64,000 nt of DNA. It comes from a cf. Phormidesmis sp. LEGE 11477. GTDB lineage: Bacteria; Cyanobacteriota; Cyanobacteriia; Phormidesmidales; Phormidesmidaceae. Below are positions 19,220 to 28,520 of this stretch, in pieces (the first letter of the stretch is position 1; every line of letters starts with the position of its first letter). Below the pieces are notes generated by a model. It saw only the letters and a list, made by a program, of their open reading frames with translations. It made no database searches and was not told the DNA's origin. Made by a program: the position numbers and the translations under genes. The DNA lies in assembly GCF_015207105.1 (NCBI RefSeq), contig NZ_JADEXO010000007.1:1-64000 (forward strand), given 5' to 3'.

Positions 19220-20248
19220 TCAAGTAAGGACGATTCTGTCGCGGACCGCGCTTTCTATAGACTGAGCTAGGGCGTAATGCTGCATTAGATAATGGACGGT
19301 ATTGTCTCGGCCTTGAGCAAGGGTTTCCCCCTGATAGCAATACCAGGTGCCCTGACGGTCGATGACGCCCGCTTGTTGTGCTAAGTCGAAGATACAGCCT
19401 GCTTTTGATATCCCATTGCCGAATAAAATATCGAATTCTGCGACTCGACACGGTGGCGCGACTTTGTTTTTGACGGCGTTGACCCTAACCCGCATACCGA
19501 AGTTGTCATTGCCTTTTCTAAGTGCTTGGACTCGGCGAATGTCTAATCGAACAGAGGCGTAGAATTTCAGAGCGTTGCCACCTGTGGTCACCTCTGGGCT
19601 GCCATAGAGGACGCCGATCTTTTGTCTTAGCTGGTTAAGGAAGATGACGGTACAGCCAGATTTACCGATACTGCCAGTAATTTTTCTGAGCGCCTGGCTC
19701 ATTAGCCTCGCCTGTAAGCCTACAGAGCGATCGCCCATCTCTCCTTCAATTTCGGCGCGAGGAACTAGGGCTGCTACAGAATCAATAGCAACAATGTCTA
19801 CTGCCGAGGATCGAACCAGCCGGTCGGTGATTTCTAAAGCCATTTCTCCACTGTCGGGCTGAGCGACTAGTAAGGTGCTGGTGTCGACGCCGATGGCGGC
19901 AGCATAGCTAGGATCTAGAGCGTGTTCGGCATCGATAAACGCAGCCGTGCCCCCCTGAGACTGAATAGATGCGATCGCATGCAAAGCCAACGTAGTTTTT
20001 CCGGCACTTTCTGGTCCGAATATCTCGATTACCCGTCCTTTTGGCAGGCCACCGCCTAAAGCTATATCCAAGGTCAACGCGCCTGTTGAAATTCTTTCTA
20101 CCTGTAGGTTACAGGTCTGACCTAGTCGCATGATTGAGCCCTGGCCCCAACTCCGCTCAATTTGAGCTACCACGCTGCCCAGTACCCGCTTTCGTTCTGC
20201 AATATCTGCTGTAGCTGGCGTTGCTCGTCCGTTGAGAAGGTAAGCCAT
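19220..20248 (-). CDS. recA: Recombinase RecA
   Basis: A 342-residue RecA that drives strand exchange and supports SOS induction. Walker A is GPESAGKTT near residue 77, Walker B lies in [11 protein letters not shown] near residue 150, loop L1 is [20 protein letters not shown] and the signature [16 protein letters not shown] follows near residue 205. The C-terminal acidic tail typical of many RecA proteins is short here, ending in IVLT. The start ATG has no recognisable Shine-Dalgarno sequence. I looked for a LexA operator upstream and did not find one with correct spacing. Confidence 0.97.
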   Translation of the reverse strand: MAYLLNGRATPATADIAERKRVLGSVVAQIERSWGQGSIMRLGQTCNLQVERISTGALTLDIALGGGLPKGRVIEIFGPESAGKTTLALHAIASIQSQGGTAAFIDAEHALDPSYAAAIGVDTSTLLVAQPDSGEMALEITDRLVRSSAVDIVAIDSVAALVPRAEIEGEMGDRSVGLQARLMSQALRKITGSIGKSGCTVIFLNQLRQKIGVLYGSPEVTTGGNALKFYASVRLDIRRVQALRKGNDNFGMRVRVNAVKNKVAPPCRVAEFDILFGNGISKAGCIFDLAQQAGVIDRQGTWYCYQGETLAQGRDNTVHYLMQHYALAQSIESAVRDRIVLT

Positions 20249-20479
20249 AGGAGTCTAAAGAAAGAAAAGTTTGAGAGCCGATGTAAAACGCATGTACTAA
20301 TATGTATCTGATTTGTTTGATGCTGTCTAGTAGTAAAAGCTATATTCTGTGAGCAGCCCCTAGTCGATAACGTCTCTCAGCGAAGGTCTCTGGCAGACAG
20401 CAGCGTCCTGTGCATTGATGAAATCCTGTGCGCTGATCAACACAGGAAAGGAAAGGTCTTGTAAAAGGGACTGTAGGGA

Positions 20480-21721
20480 GTGGAAGACATCGTGGATCAA
20501 GCGGATCAACTTGCTGATATGACAACTGAGCTAGCTATCGGCGTAGCAGGTCTGACCGACTATCTGAAGCTGTTACTAGAAGAAGATGCTCAGCTACGCA
20601 AACTATGGGTAGTCGGAGAAGTGTCTAGTGCCAACAGCCACCGTCAGGGCTGTTTTTTTACGCTGCAAGAACCGGATGGGTCGGCTGCAATCAACTGTGT
20701 GGTGTGGAAGTCGCAGCTACCTCGCCTCGCTACCCTGCCAAAGGTCGGCGAGCAGGTGACTGTTTTAGGGCAGATTCGGCTGTATCCAAAGCGCGGCACC
20801 TATCAGCTCACAGTGTGGCAAGTGCTGCCTGCCGGAGAAGGCTTGCAAGCGCTGCGCTACCGTCGGCTGAAGGCACGTCTCGCCGCAGAAGGACTGTTTG
20901 ATCTAGATCGAAAGCGCCTCTTACCTGCCTATCCTCAGACACTGGCGGTCGTGACTTCTCGTCAAGCAGCGGCGTGGGGAGATATTAAACGAACCTTGGA
21001 ACAGCGCAGCCCTGGACTGAAGGTACTGCTCTCTCCGGCCACAGTACAGGGTCCGCAGGCTCCAGCTTCGATTGCAGCGGCGATCGCCCGAGCGGCCAGA
21101 GATGGCCGGGCCGATGTGCTGTTACTAGCAAGAGGTGGAGGCGCGGTCGAAGATCTGGCTTGCTTTGATGATGAACGGGTGGTGATGGCGATCGCGACTT
21201 CACCTATTCCTGTAATTACTGGGATCGGCCATCAGCGAGACGAGTCGCTAGCCGATCTCGTGGCAGACGTCTGTGCTCATACCCCAACTGCCGCTGCTGA
21301 ACAGATTGCGCCTAGCCTAGATGAGCTATATCAAGAGCAGGTGAATTATCTACAGCGAGTCGGGAGCGTGATGGCCAAGCGGCTACAGCTTGCCCAAACG
21401 CAGGTACAGTCATTAGAAGCGAGACTTCAGCGTCAGCGGGTAGACCGTCAGCTAACCCAGCACCAGAAATCATTGATATGGCAAAAGCAGCAGCTGATAT
21501 CAGCCATGACTCAACGATTGCAGCAGCACCAATATCGGCACCAACTTTTTCAGGAAAAACTCGCGACGCTAGATCCACAATCTGTTTTGAAGCGAGGGTA
21601 TGCGCTGGTCAAAAAAGAGGGTCAAATTGCCACGAATGCCGATCAGCTACCCCCTGGCACTGCGCTGGAAATTCAGCTTGGTAAAGGCAAAGTCACCGCG
21701 ACGGTGACTGCTAACAAGTAG
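20480..21721 (+). CDS. xseA: Exodeoxyribonuclease VII large subunit
   Basis: A 413-residue catalytic subunit of ExoVII, a single-strand DNA exonuclease. An N-terminal OB fold spans about 20-115 ([17 protein letters not shown]). The catalytic domain has [19 protein letters not shown] near residue 215 and [20 protein letters not shown] near residue 245, and a long C-terminal coiled coil follows. The start GTG has AAGGGA nine bases upstream; an in-frame ATG at 20519 is the alternative. The small subunit xseB follows after 135 bases on the same strand, so both subunits are probably expressed together. Confidence 0.95.
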   Translation: MEDIVDQADQLADMTTELAIGVAGLTDYLKLLLEEDAQLRKLWVVGEVSSANSHRQGCFFTLQEPDGSAAINCVVWKSQLPRLATLPKVGEQVTVLGQIRLYPKRGTYQLTVWQVLPAGEGLQALRYRRLKARLAAEGLFDLDRKRLLPAYPQTLAVVTSRQAAAWGDIKRTLEQRSPGLKVLLSPATVQGPQAPASIAAAIARAARDGRADVLLLARGGGAVEDLACFDDERVVMAIATSPIPVITGIGHQRDESLADLVADVCAHTPTAAAEQIAPSLDELYQEQVNYLQRVGSVMAKRLQLAQTQVQSLEARLQRQRVDRQLTQHQKSLIWQKQQLISAMTQRLQQHQYRHQLFQEKLATLDPQSVLKRGYALVKKEGQIATNADQLPPGTALEIQLGKGKVTATVTANK

Positions 21722-21856
21722 CTAGACTGTTTTTGGCCGCCTGCTCTTATTGACCGCCTACTCTTGACCGTCTGCTCTAAATAGAAAACGGCTGACTTGA
21801 CCTAATTCAACGTTCAGTCATCCTCTACGCCCCCTATTCCCTACGCTCTAGCTTCT

Positions 21857-22096
21857 ATGCCCCGCCCCAAGAAGACACCTCCTCTCCCCGATGATTGGAA
21901 CTACGAAGAGACACTGATTCGCATTGAGGCGATTACTCAACAGCTAGAAGGCGGCGATCTTCCCTTAGCTGAGGTGTTCGATCAGTTTTCTGAAGCCGTA
22001 GGCGCACTGCAGCAGTGCGATCGCTTCCTTCAAGAAAAGCAAAAGCAAGCGGCGTTGCTGATCGAAACCCTAGTGGGTGAAGATGAAGCGACTTAG
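21857..22096 (+). CDS. xseB: Exodeoxyribonuclease VII small subunit
   Basis: A 79-residue helical protein with the XseB signature: NYEETLIRIEAITQQLEGGD at residues 15-34, then a helix containing QCDRFLQEKQKQ. It binds the XseA coiled coil and stabilises the nuclease. Its position directly after xseA is the usual order. Confidence 0.93.
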   Translation: MPRPKKTPPLPDDWNYEETLIRIEAITQQLEGGDLPLAEVFDQFSEAVGALQQCDRFLQEKQKQAALLIETLVGEDEAT

Positions 22097-22148
22097 CCTA
22101 TATGTCCAAAGAACGTCCGAAAAAACGTCCAAAGAATTCTCAGAAACG

Positions 22149-23753
22149 CTAGGAAGTCGCTGATGAGACGCCAGCGGGTACTTGCTCGCTATGCAGTTCT
22201 CGAGCAGTGGTTCTAGTCGAGCCGAGGTCGTTTTCTACAGCGCGATCTGCAGCCGGTGCCGATTTAGAAGAAACTAGCTGCGCTGTAGGCGGCTGTTGGA
22301 TGGGAAGTCGAACTTTGAAAAGGGTGTCTTGGTCTAGTGGGCTCTCTACCAAGATCCCCCCCCCTATTCTTTGCACTAGCTGCTGTACCAGCGTTAGATC
22401 TAGGTTCGCTGTGCCGTGCTCAGCCGACGGATGAAAAGCCTCGAACAGCCGGTTTATTTCGACTTTGGGAATATGACTACCTGAATCTTGGACAGTAAGA
22501 ACGATGAAGTCCTCTGCTTCAGGGACTGCACTAACCCAGACTCGACCCCCTTTAGCGGTTCTTTGGATGCTGTTTTTGATCAGGTGAACGACCACCTGCT
22601 TGAGTTCGGCCTCTACGCCCAAAACAGTGGCAAGCTGATCGGGAACGGTATAAGCCAGCATGATGTTTCGCTCTTGAGCGATGGGTTGATAGATGCTAAC
22701 AATACCCGGCAGCAGTTCACTTAGGCTAATGGGTTGGGGTTGTGGGCTGGGAGTGGTCTGGAGCTGTAGAAGTTCTATGATGCCATTGACAAGATTGGTT
22801 TGGCGATCGCACTGAGCGACAATCATCTCTCGGTAGCGCTGCCGCTGAGTCAGCTTGAGTGTAGGTGAACTAAGGAGCGTTAGGGCTGTTTTGATGGTAG
22901 TCAACGGTGATTGCAGCTCTTCTCTTGCCTGTCTGAGAAAGTCGGCGTTGATACTTTGAGCCGTCCTGCAAGACTCTCTAGAAGCCGAATCGGCCTTATC
23001 TTTGCCTTTATCCGAGTGGAGACCGCGACTTTCATTGATCTGCGATCGCAGATCTTCCTGGTGCTGCATCTGCCAGGTCAAAAAAGCTTCGGATAGTGGC
23101 AAAGGCCCTTGAGTCCAAAGTGTCTCTGGAAAGTAGCGCTCCCATTGGCTAAGCGCCGCCGCGCCAGCGATGTCCTTTTCGCTAGTACTTTCAGGCGACG
23201 GGTTTAAGGCTGTGTCTGGGCTTGATTCTGGGCTCGATTCTGGGCCTGATACTGACGGTGGAACAGATAAGTTACTTTCAATAATCGCTTTTATATTCGC
23301 GGATAGAGCTGCAATTGTACTAAGTGAGGTCGATCCATATAGCCGTAGCGTTCGCTTGTCGAGAACGGCGGTGCCTGGTGGCATCCTAGCTGCGACAAGA
23401 GAGCCTACAAACTGGTCACAAACAGCCAAGCATAGATATTCACGCTTTAGTTCTACGGTTTGCTCGATAGGAATAGGTCGCAAGCTAGCGGCCAAGGTGT
23501 CAGGCGGATCGCCTGTTTGCTCGCCTAGGCTATAGATGGTACAGCCGGCTGCCTGCTGAGCGTATTGCCAGATATCTTGCCACCAAGCGTCGTCTTTCGG
23601 TAGTTTCAGCCATAAGGTGGCACGAACCTGATGGACAATTAAGAATTGGATGAAAGACTGGAGCGCGGCTTTAAAGCCTTTAGGATCAACGGCGATTGCT
23701 TCGGGCGAAGATGGTAGATTGACCGTGCGAGCTAATAAAGACAGTGACGACAT
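22149..23753 (-). CDS. DICT-domain histidine-kinase-like protein lacking the phosphoacceptor histidine
   Basis: A 534-residue protein. Residues 20-170 look like a DICT sensory domain, often found in light or redox signalling proteins. A Pro/Ser/Glu-rich linker with PESS repeats spans 165-195. Residues 268-330 form a HisKA-like region whose H-box reads FLRQAREELQSPLTTIKT, where SHELRTP is expected: Glu replaces the phosphoacceptor His. A HATPase domain follows (HLIKNSIQRT near 390; QDSGSHIP near 430; GTANLDLTLV near 455), with a divergent G2 box. It probably does not autophosphorylate at this site; it could bind ATP, phosphorylate in trans or act as a scaffold. A Ser/Thr-rich C-terminal tail spans about 490-534. 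Confidence 0.78.
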   Translation of the reverse strand: MSSLSLLARTVNLPSSPEAIAVDPKGFKAALQSFIQFLIVHQVRATLWLKLPKDDAWWQDIWQYAQQAAGCTIYSLGEQTGDPPDTLAASLRPIPIEQTVELKREYLCLAVCDQFVGSLVAARMPPGTAVLDKRTLRLYGSTSLSTIAALSANIKAIIESNLSVPPSVSGPESSPESSPDTALNPSPESTSEKDIAGAAALSQWERYFPETLWTQGPLPLSEAFLTWQMQHQEDLRSQINESRGLHSDKGKDKADSASRESCRTAQSINADFLRQAREELQSPLTTIKTALTLLSSPTLKLTQRQRYREMIVAQCDRQTNLVNGIIELLQLQTTPSPQPQPISLSELLPGIVSIYQPIAQERNIMLAYTVPDQLATVLGVEAELKQVVVHLIKNSIQRTAKGGRVWVSAVPEAEDFIVLTVQDSGSHIPKVEINRLFEAFHPSAEHGTANLDLTLVQQLVQRIGGGILVESPLDQDTLFKVRLPIQQPPTAQLVSSKSAPAADRAVENDLGSTRTTARELHSEQVPAGVSSATS

Positions 23754-24155
23754 AGCATATCTATTTGTGAATACCCGGTCAGAAGACCCTGAGTGCTGAT
23801 TGGGATAGATGCGAAAGTACCAAACCAGAAGTCGTGAGGCGGCGACCTGATGTATCTGTAGCTTCGATCACTGGTAGCGGTGTGCCTATTATTAAAAGCA
23901 TCGTCTAGGCGTTGGAACGCATCCTCTTCTCTAAGAGAATGCACCCGATGCTGACATATATCGAAGTTGGCAAAGCGCTATGAGATCTTGCGAGATAAGA
24001 TCTTGCGAAATGTGGGTTGTTCCATAAAAACCTATTAACCAATCTTGCTCTTATAGGAAGACACCAGACGGTGGGTTGAGTTTATCTACTCGAATATGCC
24101 CACTTGCCAAATGATTTTCGCGATCGGTTCCGCAGTTTCGCGCTTAGTGTGTCTG
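23754..24155. other. Intergenic region between murE and the DICT protein
   Basis: No gene can be supported. AGATCTTGCGA occurs twice near 23981-24008, another short direct duplication. The promoter of the DICT gene should lie near 23754-23850, but no clear boxes are seen. Confidence 0.4.
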
Positions 24156-25721
24156 TTAGCGTGTCCGTAGCCGCTCTTCAAGCGCTGCCCTAGCGTGCTC
24201 TCTATCGTCAAAATGAATTTTTTCGGTTCCTAGAATTTGGTAGTCTTCATGACCTTTGCCGGCGATGACGATGCCATCACCCGGCTGAGCACTCAAGATA
24301 GCGCTACGAATAGCGGCGGCGCGATCGCCAATCACTTGCTTTTCATCTAGCGGGCCATCGATGCCAGCCACCACGTCTTTCAATATCTGTTCAGGTGATT
24401 CTGTGCGCGGGTTGTCAGAGGTCACGATTGCTAGATCTGACTGCTCGTAGGCAATGCGACCCATCTTGGGTCTTTTGGTGCGATCACGATCTCCCCCGCA
24501 GCCAAACACGCAGATCAGCCGCCCATTAACAAAGGGTCTAGCCGCCTTCAGCGCATTTTCTAAGCTGTCGGGCGTATGGGCGTAGTCTACAATCACGCTG
24601 ATATCTTGCTCTGACCCGTTTTGCTCTGCGATGTCTTGCTCTGGCATATCTGCTGTTAAGATCTGCACTCGCTCCATGCGTCCGGGCACGCCCGTAAACT
24701 GTGGGAGTGCCGTTACAATCTGGTCTAGCGATACGCCCAGATGCAGCGCCGCGCCGACTGCGGCTAACAGATTTTCGAGGTTGAACTGACCAACCAGCGG
24801 TGAGGTAAAGCTAGCGTCTCCTGCGGAGGTATGGAGAGTGCCGCTAACGCCAGTAGGGCTGTACTCAAGACCGGACGTGTAGAGATCGGCGCTACTATCG
24901 GTGATGTCATAGGTTAAAGCCCGATCTTTGCCCACTCGCTCAATCAACTTTTGTCCGTAGGGATCTTTTTGATTGATGATGGCGCGCGCTTTTAGATAGT
25001 CACCGCTGAACAACAGCGCCTTTGCCTCGAAATAGTCATTGAAATCTTTGTGATAGTCGAGGTGATCCTGCGTCAGGTTGGTGAAAACAGCGACTTCAAA
25101 AGGGATGCCCCAGGTTCTTTCTTGCGCGAGGGCGTGAGAGCTGACCTCCATGACGACATTTTGGCAGTCGGCCTGCCGGGCGCTGGCAAGTTCTGCTTGC
25201 AAGTCAATAGAGAAAGGCGTCGTGTGAACAGCGACTTTCTCGTAGCCGGGCCAGCGGGTGTAGAGCGTACCGAGAATGGCAGTTTTCTGCTGAGCCTGAT
25301 TAAGGAAGTATTCGATTAGATGAGTCGTCGTTGTTTTGCCGTTGGTGCCTGTGACGCCGACTAGGTTCATGGCCTTAGCTGGCTGAGCGTAGAAGGTCGC
25401 GGCCAGTTCGGCGCAGTTTCTAGCAATCTCGCTGGTGGTTAGAACTAGTGCGCCGTCGGGGTTGGGCTTGCTGTCCAGAGCGGACGGAGAAACTAACGCT
25501 GCGATCGCGCCTTTGTCGATCGCACTCTGCCAAAACTCTCCGCCATCTACCCTGGTCCCAGGCATGCCAACAAACACCATGCCAGGTTTGATCGCCTGGG
25601 AATTGGTCGATAGGCCAGTGACTGCTTTTGACCAGTTAGGATGATCGGCGATCGGCTCAGGAATTTGAAAATCTTCTAGCCCCGACGCTTCTAGTCCGGT
25701 AAAAAGATCTCTTAGCAGCAT
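24156..25721 (-). CDS. murE: UDP-N-acetylmuramoyl-tripeptide synthetase (MurE)
   Basis: Adds the third amino acid to the peptidoglycan stem peptide. The ATP-binding GVTGTNGKTTTTH loop lies near residue 122 and TTPFSIDLQ near residue 167. The DNPR motif (TSDNPRTE near residue 432) marks meso-diaminopimelate-adding enzymes. The C-terminal GKGHEDYQ motif near residue 490 is present. The length of 521 residues is slightly above average because of a Glu/Gln-rich insertion (DMPEQDIAEQNGSEQD near residue 356). The frame begins with GTG at 25724; the adjacent ATG at 25721 is chosen. Confidence 0.95.
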   Translation of the reverse strand: MLLRDLFTGLEASGLEDFQIPEPIADHPNWSKAVTGLSTNSQAIKPGMVFVGMPGTRVDGGEFWQSAIDKGAIAALVSPSALDSKPNPDGALVLTTSEIARNCAELAATFYAQPAKAMNLVGVTGTNGKTTTTHLIEYFLNQAQQKTAILGTLYTRWPGYEKVAVHTTPFSIDLQAELASARQADCQNVVMEVSSHALAQERTWGIPFEVAVFTNLTQDHLDYHKDFNDYFEAKALLFSGDYLKARAIINQKDPYGQKLIERVGKDRALTYDITDSSADLYTSGLEYSPTGVSGTLHTSAGDASFTSPLVGQFNLENLLAAVGAALHLGVSLDQIVTALPQFTGVPGRMERVQILTADMPEQDIAEQNGSEQDISVIVDYAHTPDSLENALKAARPFVNGRLICVFGCGGDRDRTKRPKMGRIAYEQSDLAIVTSDNPRTESPEQILKDVVAGIDGPLDEKQVIGDRAAAIRSAILSAQPGDGIVIAGKGHEDYQILGTEKIHFDDREHARAALEERLRTR

Positions 25722-25757
25722 CACAAAATATCCCCTACGCCAAAATTGATGCTGAAA

Positions 25758-26039
25758 TTATGCCTCAAACGGGCCAATATGCGTCTGTATCGTTTTTGCG
25801 ACTTGCGCGGTCGATGCCCGTGGAGAAAGGCGAGGTAAGGGATGCTCTGTGGCGACAGCCGACGTTTCGGCATGGTCGGCATAGCAAAGAACCGGGATTT
25901 CGTACTGATACTTTTGAAACCAGCTCTGGTTTTGGGTGATGTCTCTAATCTCTAGACGAACGGGCAGCTCTTCTAATTTTTCCTGAAGTCCTTCGCAAAG
26001 ATGACATCCGGGTTTGCTGTACAGAATGAGCGTTTTCAT
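25758..26039 (-). CDS. Glutaredoxin-like family protein
   Basis: A 93-residue thioredoxin-fold protein. The redox motif CHLC lies at residues 12-15 after a YSKPGC start, and the cis-proline segment YEIPVLCY is near residue 47, as in glutaredoxin-like YruB/DUF836-type proteins. It lies 33 bases upstream of murE on the same strand and probably shares its transcript. The physiological substrate is unknown. Confidence 0.85.
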   Translation of the reverse strand: MKTLILYSKPGCHLCEGLQEKLEELPVRLEIRDITQNQSWFQKYQYEIPVLCYADHAETSAVATEHPLPRLSPRASTAQVAKTIQTHIGPFEA

Positions 26040-26165
26040 AAGCTGGCGAAGAGACCGATTGTCTATTTCTATTGATTTCTATGAGTGGGCAGTTTCTATT
26101 GTCGTTTGATTGCTAGGCAACTGGACATCAAAGTCTGAGAAATAGGCCAAGAAAAATAATGGCCG

Positions 26166-26183
26166 GTATTCCGATCGGAATAC
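26166..26183. promoter_or_regulatory. Perfect 18-bp palindrome upstream of cysH
   Basis: GTATTCCGATCGGAATAC is identical to its own reverse complement. It ends 33 bases before the TTG chosen for cysH. The place and symmetry suit an operator for a dimeric regulator of sulfur assimilation or of the divergent glutaredoxin-murE pair. The regulator is unknown. Confidence 0.55.
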
Positions 26184-26216
26184 GGGTGTTTCTTGAGGTA
26201 GGATTGTGGAGAACAT

Positions 26217-27119
26217 TTGGAACAACCACGATTAGATTTGGTGGTGAACGATATGGTTCAGTGTACAGAGGCATCTGTGAGCAATCTAGATAATTTATCT
26301 GCTAGCAGTCTGCCAGCTAATAATCTACCTGCCGAAAATCTGAGCGCAAAAGACTTATCTGTAAAAGATTTATCTGTCAACGACTTATCCGCCATTGATG
26401 CGGTAGCCGCCTGCAATCCCAGGCAGTTTGTGCAGCAGCTAGATCTAGACTTGCTCAACCAGCGATTTGCCCAGGCGTCGCCACAAGAAATTTTGAACTG
26501 GTGCATAACGCATATCCCAAAAGGGTTAGTGCAAACCACCTCTTTTAGCTTTCTAGCTATTTCCCACATGCTCTACGAAGAGCTCAATCATCCGGTGCCC
26601 GTTATCTTTCTAGATACGCTGCATCTGTTTCCCGAAACCCTAGATACTGCTCGCCAGGCGCAAGCCCACTATCACTTAGATCTGCATACCTACACGGCTA
26701 TTGGTGCCCATTCCCAAGCGTCTTTCGCTGCTCGCTATGGCGAAAAGCTATGGGATACCGATATTGATAGGTTCTATGAACTCACAAAAGTAGAGCCGTT
26801 ACAAAGAGCTTTGGGCGATCTAGGTGCGATCGCTTGGATTACCGGACGACGGCGCGATCAGTCTGAAGCGCGTAAAGATCTTCCTATTTTCGAGCGGGAT
26901 GACCAAGGCAGGTTAAAGATCAATCCGCTAGCTCGCTGGACGCACAAAGACCTCTGGGCCTATGTCTTCAAGCATGACGTGATGTACAACCCACTGCACG
27001 ATCAGGGCTATACCAGTATTGGCGATCAGCCGCTAACGACTCGCACGGTAGCCGGTGAAGACGAGCGAGCAGGGCGCTGGCGGGGATCTGACAAGACAGA
27101 GTGCGGCATTCACCTGTAG
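26217..27119 (+). CDS. cysH: Phosphoadenylyl-sulfate (PAPS) reductase, thioredoxin-dependent
   Basis: Reduces PAPS to sulfite in assimilatory sulfate reduction. The core from about residue 70 has TTSFSFLAI, VPVIFLDTLHLFPET near residue 135, WITGRRRDQSEARKDLP near residue 205 and the catalytic cysteine in KTECGIHL at the end. No CC...CxxC iron-sulfur cysteines are seen, which favours PAPS over APS as substrate. Residues 27-61 are seven units of a five-residue L[SP][AV]xx repeat that is absent from the usual family N-terminus. The start is uncertain: TTG 26217 has GGAG five bases upstream, while ATG 26253 is in frame downstream. Confidence 0.9.
   Translation: MEQPRLDLVVNDMVQCTEASVSNLDNLSASSLPANNLPAENLSAKDLSVKDLSVNDLSAIDAVAACNPRQFVQQLDLDLLNQRFAQASPQEILNWCITHIPKGLVQTTSFSFLAISHMLYEELNHPVPVIFLDTLHLFPETLDTARQAQAHYHLDLHTYTAIGAHSQASFAARYGEKLWDTDIDRFYELTKVEPLQRALGDLGAIAWITGRRRDQSEARKDLPIFERDDQGRLKINPLARWTHKDLWAYVFKHDVMYNPLHDQGYTSIGDQPLTTRTVAGEDERAGRWRGSDKTECGIHL
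26295..26399 (+). repeat. Seven 15-bp units inside cysH
   Basis: Seven in-frame 15-bp units encode LSASS, LPANN, LPAEN, LSAKD, LSVKD, LSVND and LSAID. Units differ at several bases, so the expansion is not recent. The pattern resembles a pentapeptide repeat but lacks the usual Ala two residues before the central Leu. Confidence 0.85.
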
Positions 27120-27145
27120 CGCTCGTGAATGTAGCGCTCGTGAAC
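27116..27145. repeat. 15-bp duplication at the cysH stop codon
   Basis: GTAGCGCTCGTGAAT at 27116-27130, which contains the cysH stop codon, is followed directly by GTAGCGCTCGTGAAC. One base differs. Confidence 0.9.
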
Positions 27146-27205
27146 CGATTGGCTCAATCAGTACTTAATCGGCGCTCAATTAGCAGTTAGCAGTAGCCTG
27201 CTTAG

Positions 27206-27646
27206 TTAGCCTTCGCTGGTGTCAGATCCGGTTAAGGACAGTGCTTTTTGCTGCATCATTTTGAAGATGTTGTAGAAGCCATTAGCCCGAGACGGTGTGA
27301 GACTGACATCTAACTGGGTCTCTTTGATGAAATCCGGGGATAGCTTGACAATCTCTGTCGGTGAGAGACCATCCAAGGCGATGATTAGCATTGCTAGTAG
27401 CCCTTTCGTGATCTGCGCGTCCGAATCGCCTTGAAAGCTGACCCCATCTTGGTCAAGACTAGCGGTGACGTATACCTGTGAAACGCACCCTGGTACCTTG
27501 TTCTCAGCAGTTTTTTCTTCGGCTGGAAAGGCTGCTAATTTCTTGGCATACCAAAGTAGCTGCTCATATCGGCGTTTGGGGTCGTTGATTCTAGCAAAGC
27601 GTTTGACGAGTTTATCAACTTGGGCAGGACGGGCGGCGGTACTCAT
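27206..27646 (-). CDS. sufE: SufE-family cysteine desulfuration protein
   Basis: SufE accepts persulfide sulfur from the desulfurase SufS and passes it to Fe-S assembly. The catalytic cysteine lies in KVPGCVSQVYV near residue 50, after the family's DPKRRYEQLLWYAKKL segment. About 146 residues from the ATG at 27646 is a normal length. The frame extends to a GTG at 27715, but the extra 23 residues are not typical of the family. It is convergent with cysH, placing two sulfur genes side by side. Confidence 0.88.
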   Translation of the reverse strand: MSTAARPAQVDKLVKRFARINDPKRRYEQLLWYAKKLAAFPAEEKTAENKVPGCVSQVYVTASLDQDGVSFQGDSDAQITKGLLAMLIIALDGLSPTEIVKLSPDFIKETQLDVSLTPSRANGFYNIFKMMQQKALSLTGSDTSEG

Positions 27647-27762
27647 TCGATGCGGCAGGAATTGCGATATGTAACGAACCTCTCTCAACCATAGCGTGTC
27701 AGGTTCTGAACTCACAGTACTTCTACTAGAGGTTCTACACTAGGTTCCATATTGTTTCCCTG

Positions 27763-28026
27763 TTATATTGCTTCCTTGCTAATGGCTTCTCTGGGGCTGA
27801 CAAATCGGTTGGCAACGGTTTCTGGCTGCATGGCCGAAAGGATAACGTGGTCAGAATCCGTGATGATAACAGCCCTGGTGCGTCTGCCGTAGGTGGCATC
27901 GACCAACTGCTGGCGATCGCGTGCGTCGGAGATAATCCGTTTGATCGGGGCTGATTCTGAGCTAACGATAGCGACAATTCGGTTTGCAGAAACGATGTTT
28001 CCAAACCCGATGTTAATAAGCTGCAT
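27763..28026 (-). CDS. RemA-like DUF370 protein
   Basis: An 87-residue protein matching the DUF370/RemA family. [20 protein letters not shown] at the N-terminus and [21 protein letters not shown] in the middle are diagnostic. In Bacillus RemA is a DNA-binding regulator of matrix genes; the cyanobacterial role is less clear. The family often sits next to guanylate kinase, but no gmk is seen here. It starts with ATG. Confidence 0.88.
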   Translation of the reverse strand: MQLINIGFGNIVSANRIVAIVSSESAPIKRIISDARDRQQLVDATYGRRTRAVIITDSDHVILSAMQPETVANRFVSPREAISKEAI

Positions 28027-28520
28027 GTCTCTATAAGATTGTAGTAGGCAAGATTACAGTGAGCCCGGTCCATCGTGCTTTGAGGATCTAGCCAAGAGCT
28101 GAACAGTGTCTTTTGTTGAGATCAAGTAGCTGGATGCTTTTAGTTTTGATTTCGGCCAGTTTTGATTTTTGGGCGCGTGGTTGGTAGATGGTGCTGTAGC
28201 TGGGAGATTCTGCTATTGATATCGGCAGCTAGAAGGTGCGTACATGGAGGATGCATGCAGTGACACTAAAGCGATTCAGATCTCGAGTCACTACAAGCTG
28301 CTGTCAGTAGCTATCTATCAACTTTAGCTAAAAAATTAGTTGAAGCTGACTGCTTTGAAACTCTATCATCGCATCTAGTCGATAGTTTTGAATGACCTAA
28401 AACAGGCATGCTTCTAACCCAAACAGTGTCTTTCTTGCCGACTTTTGATCTATAGCCGGCTTTTCCTTTGCGATTTGTCTTCACTTTTAATACTTTAATA
28501 ACGCTCTGACGAGGTGCTTT
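28027..28520. other. Intergenic region between the DUF370 and NFACT genes
   Basis: No convincing gene. TTTTGATTT is repeated 16 bases apart near 28142 and 28158, and AACAGTGTCTTT occurs near 28102 and 28423. A 27-codon frame near 28243 lacks features of a gene. GAGG at 28511 is the ribosome-binding site of the next gene. Confidence 0.4.

Noticed and set aside
20285-20310. GTAC-like half-sites upstream of recA as a LexA box
   Set aside because: GTACTAATATGTAT has six bases between halves and a second half of GTAT; the cyanobacterial consensus needs four bases and GTWC.
28102-28440. Repeated AACAGTGTCTTT as a CRISPR-like or regulatory array
   Set aside because: Only two imperfect copies more than 300 bases apart.
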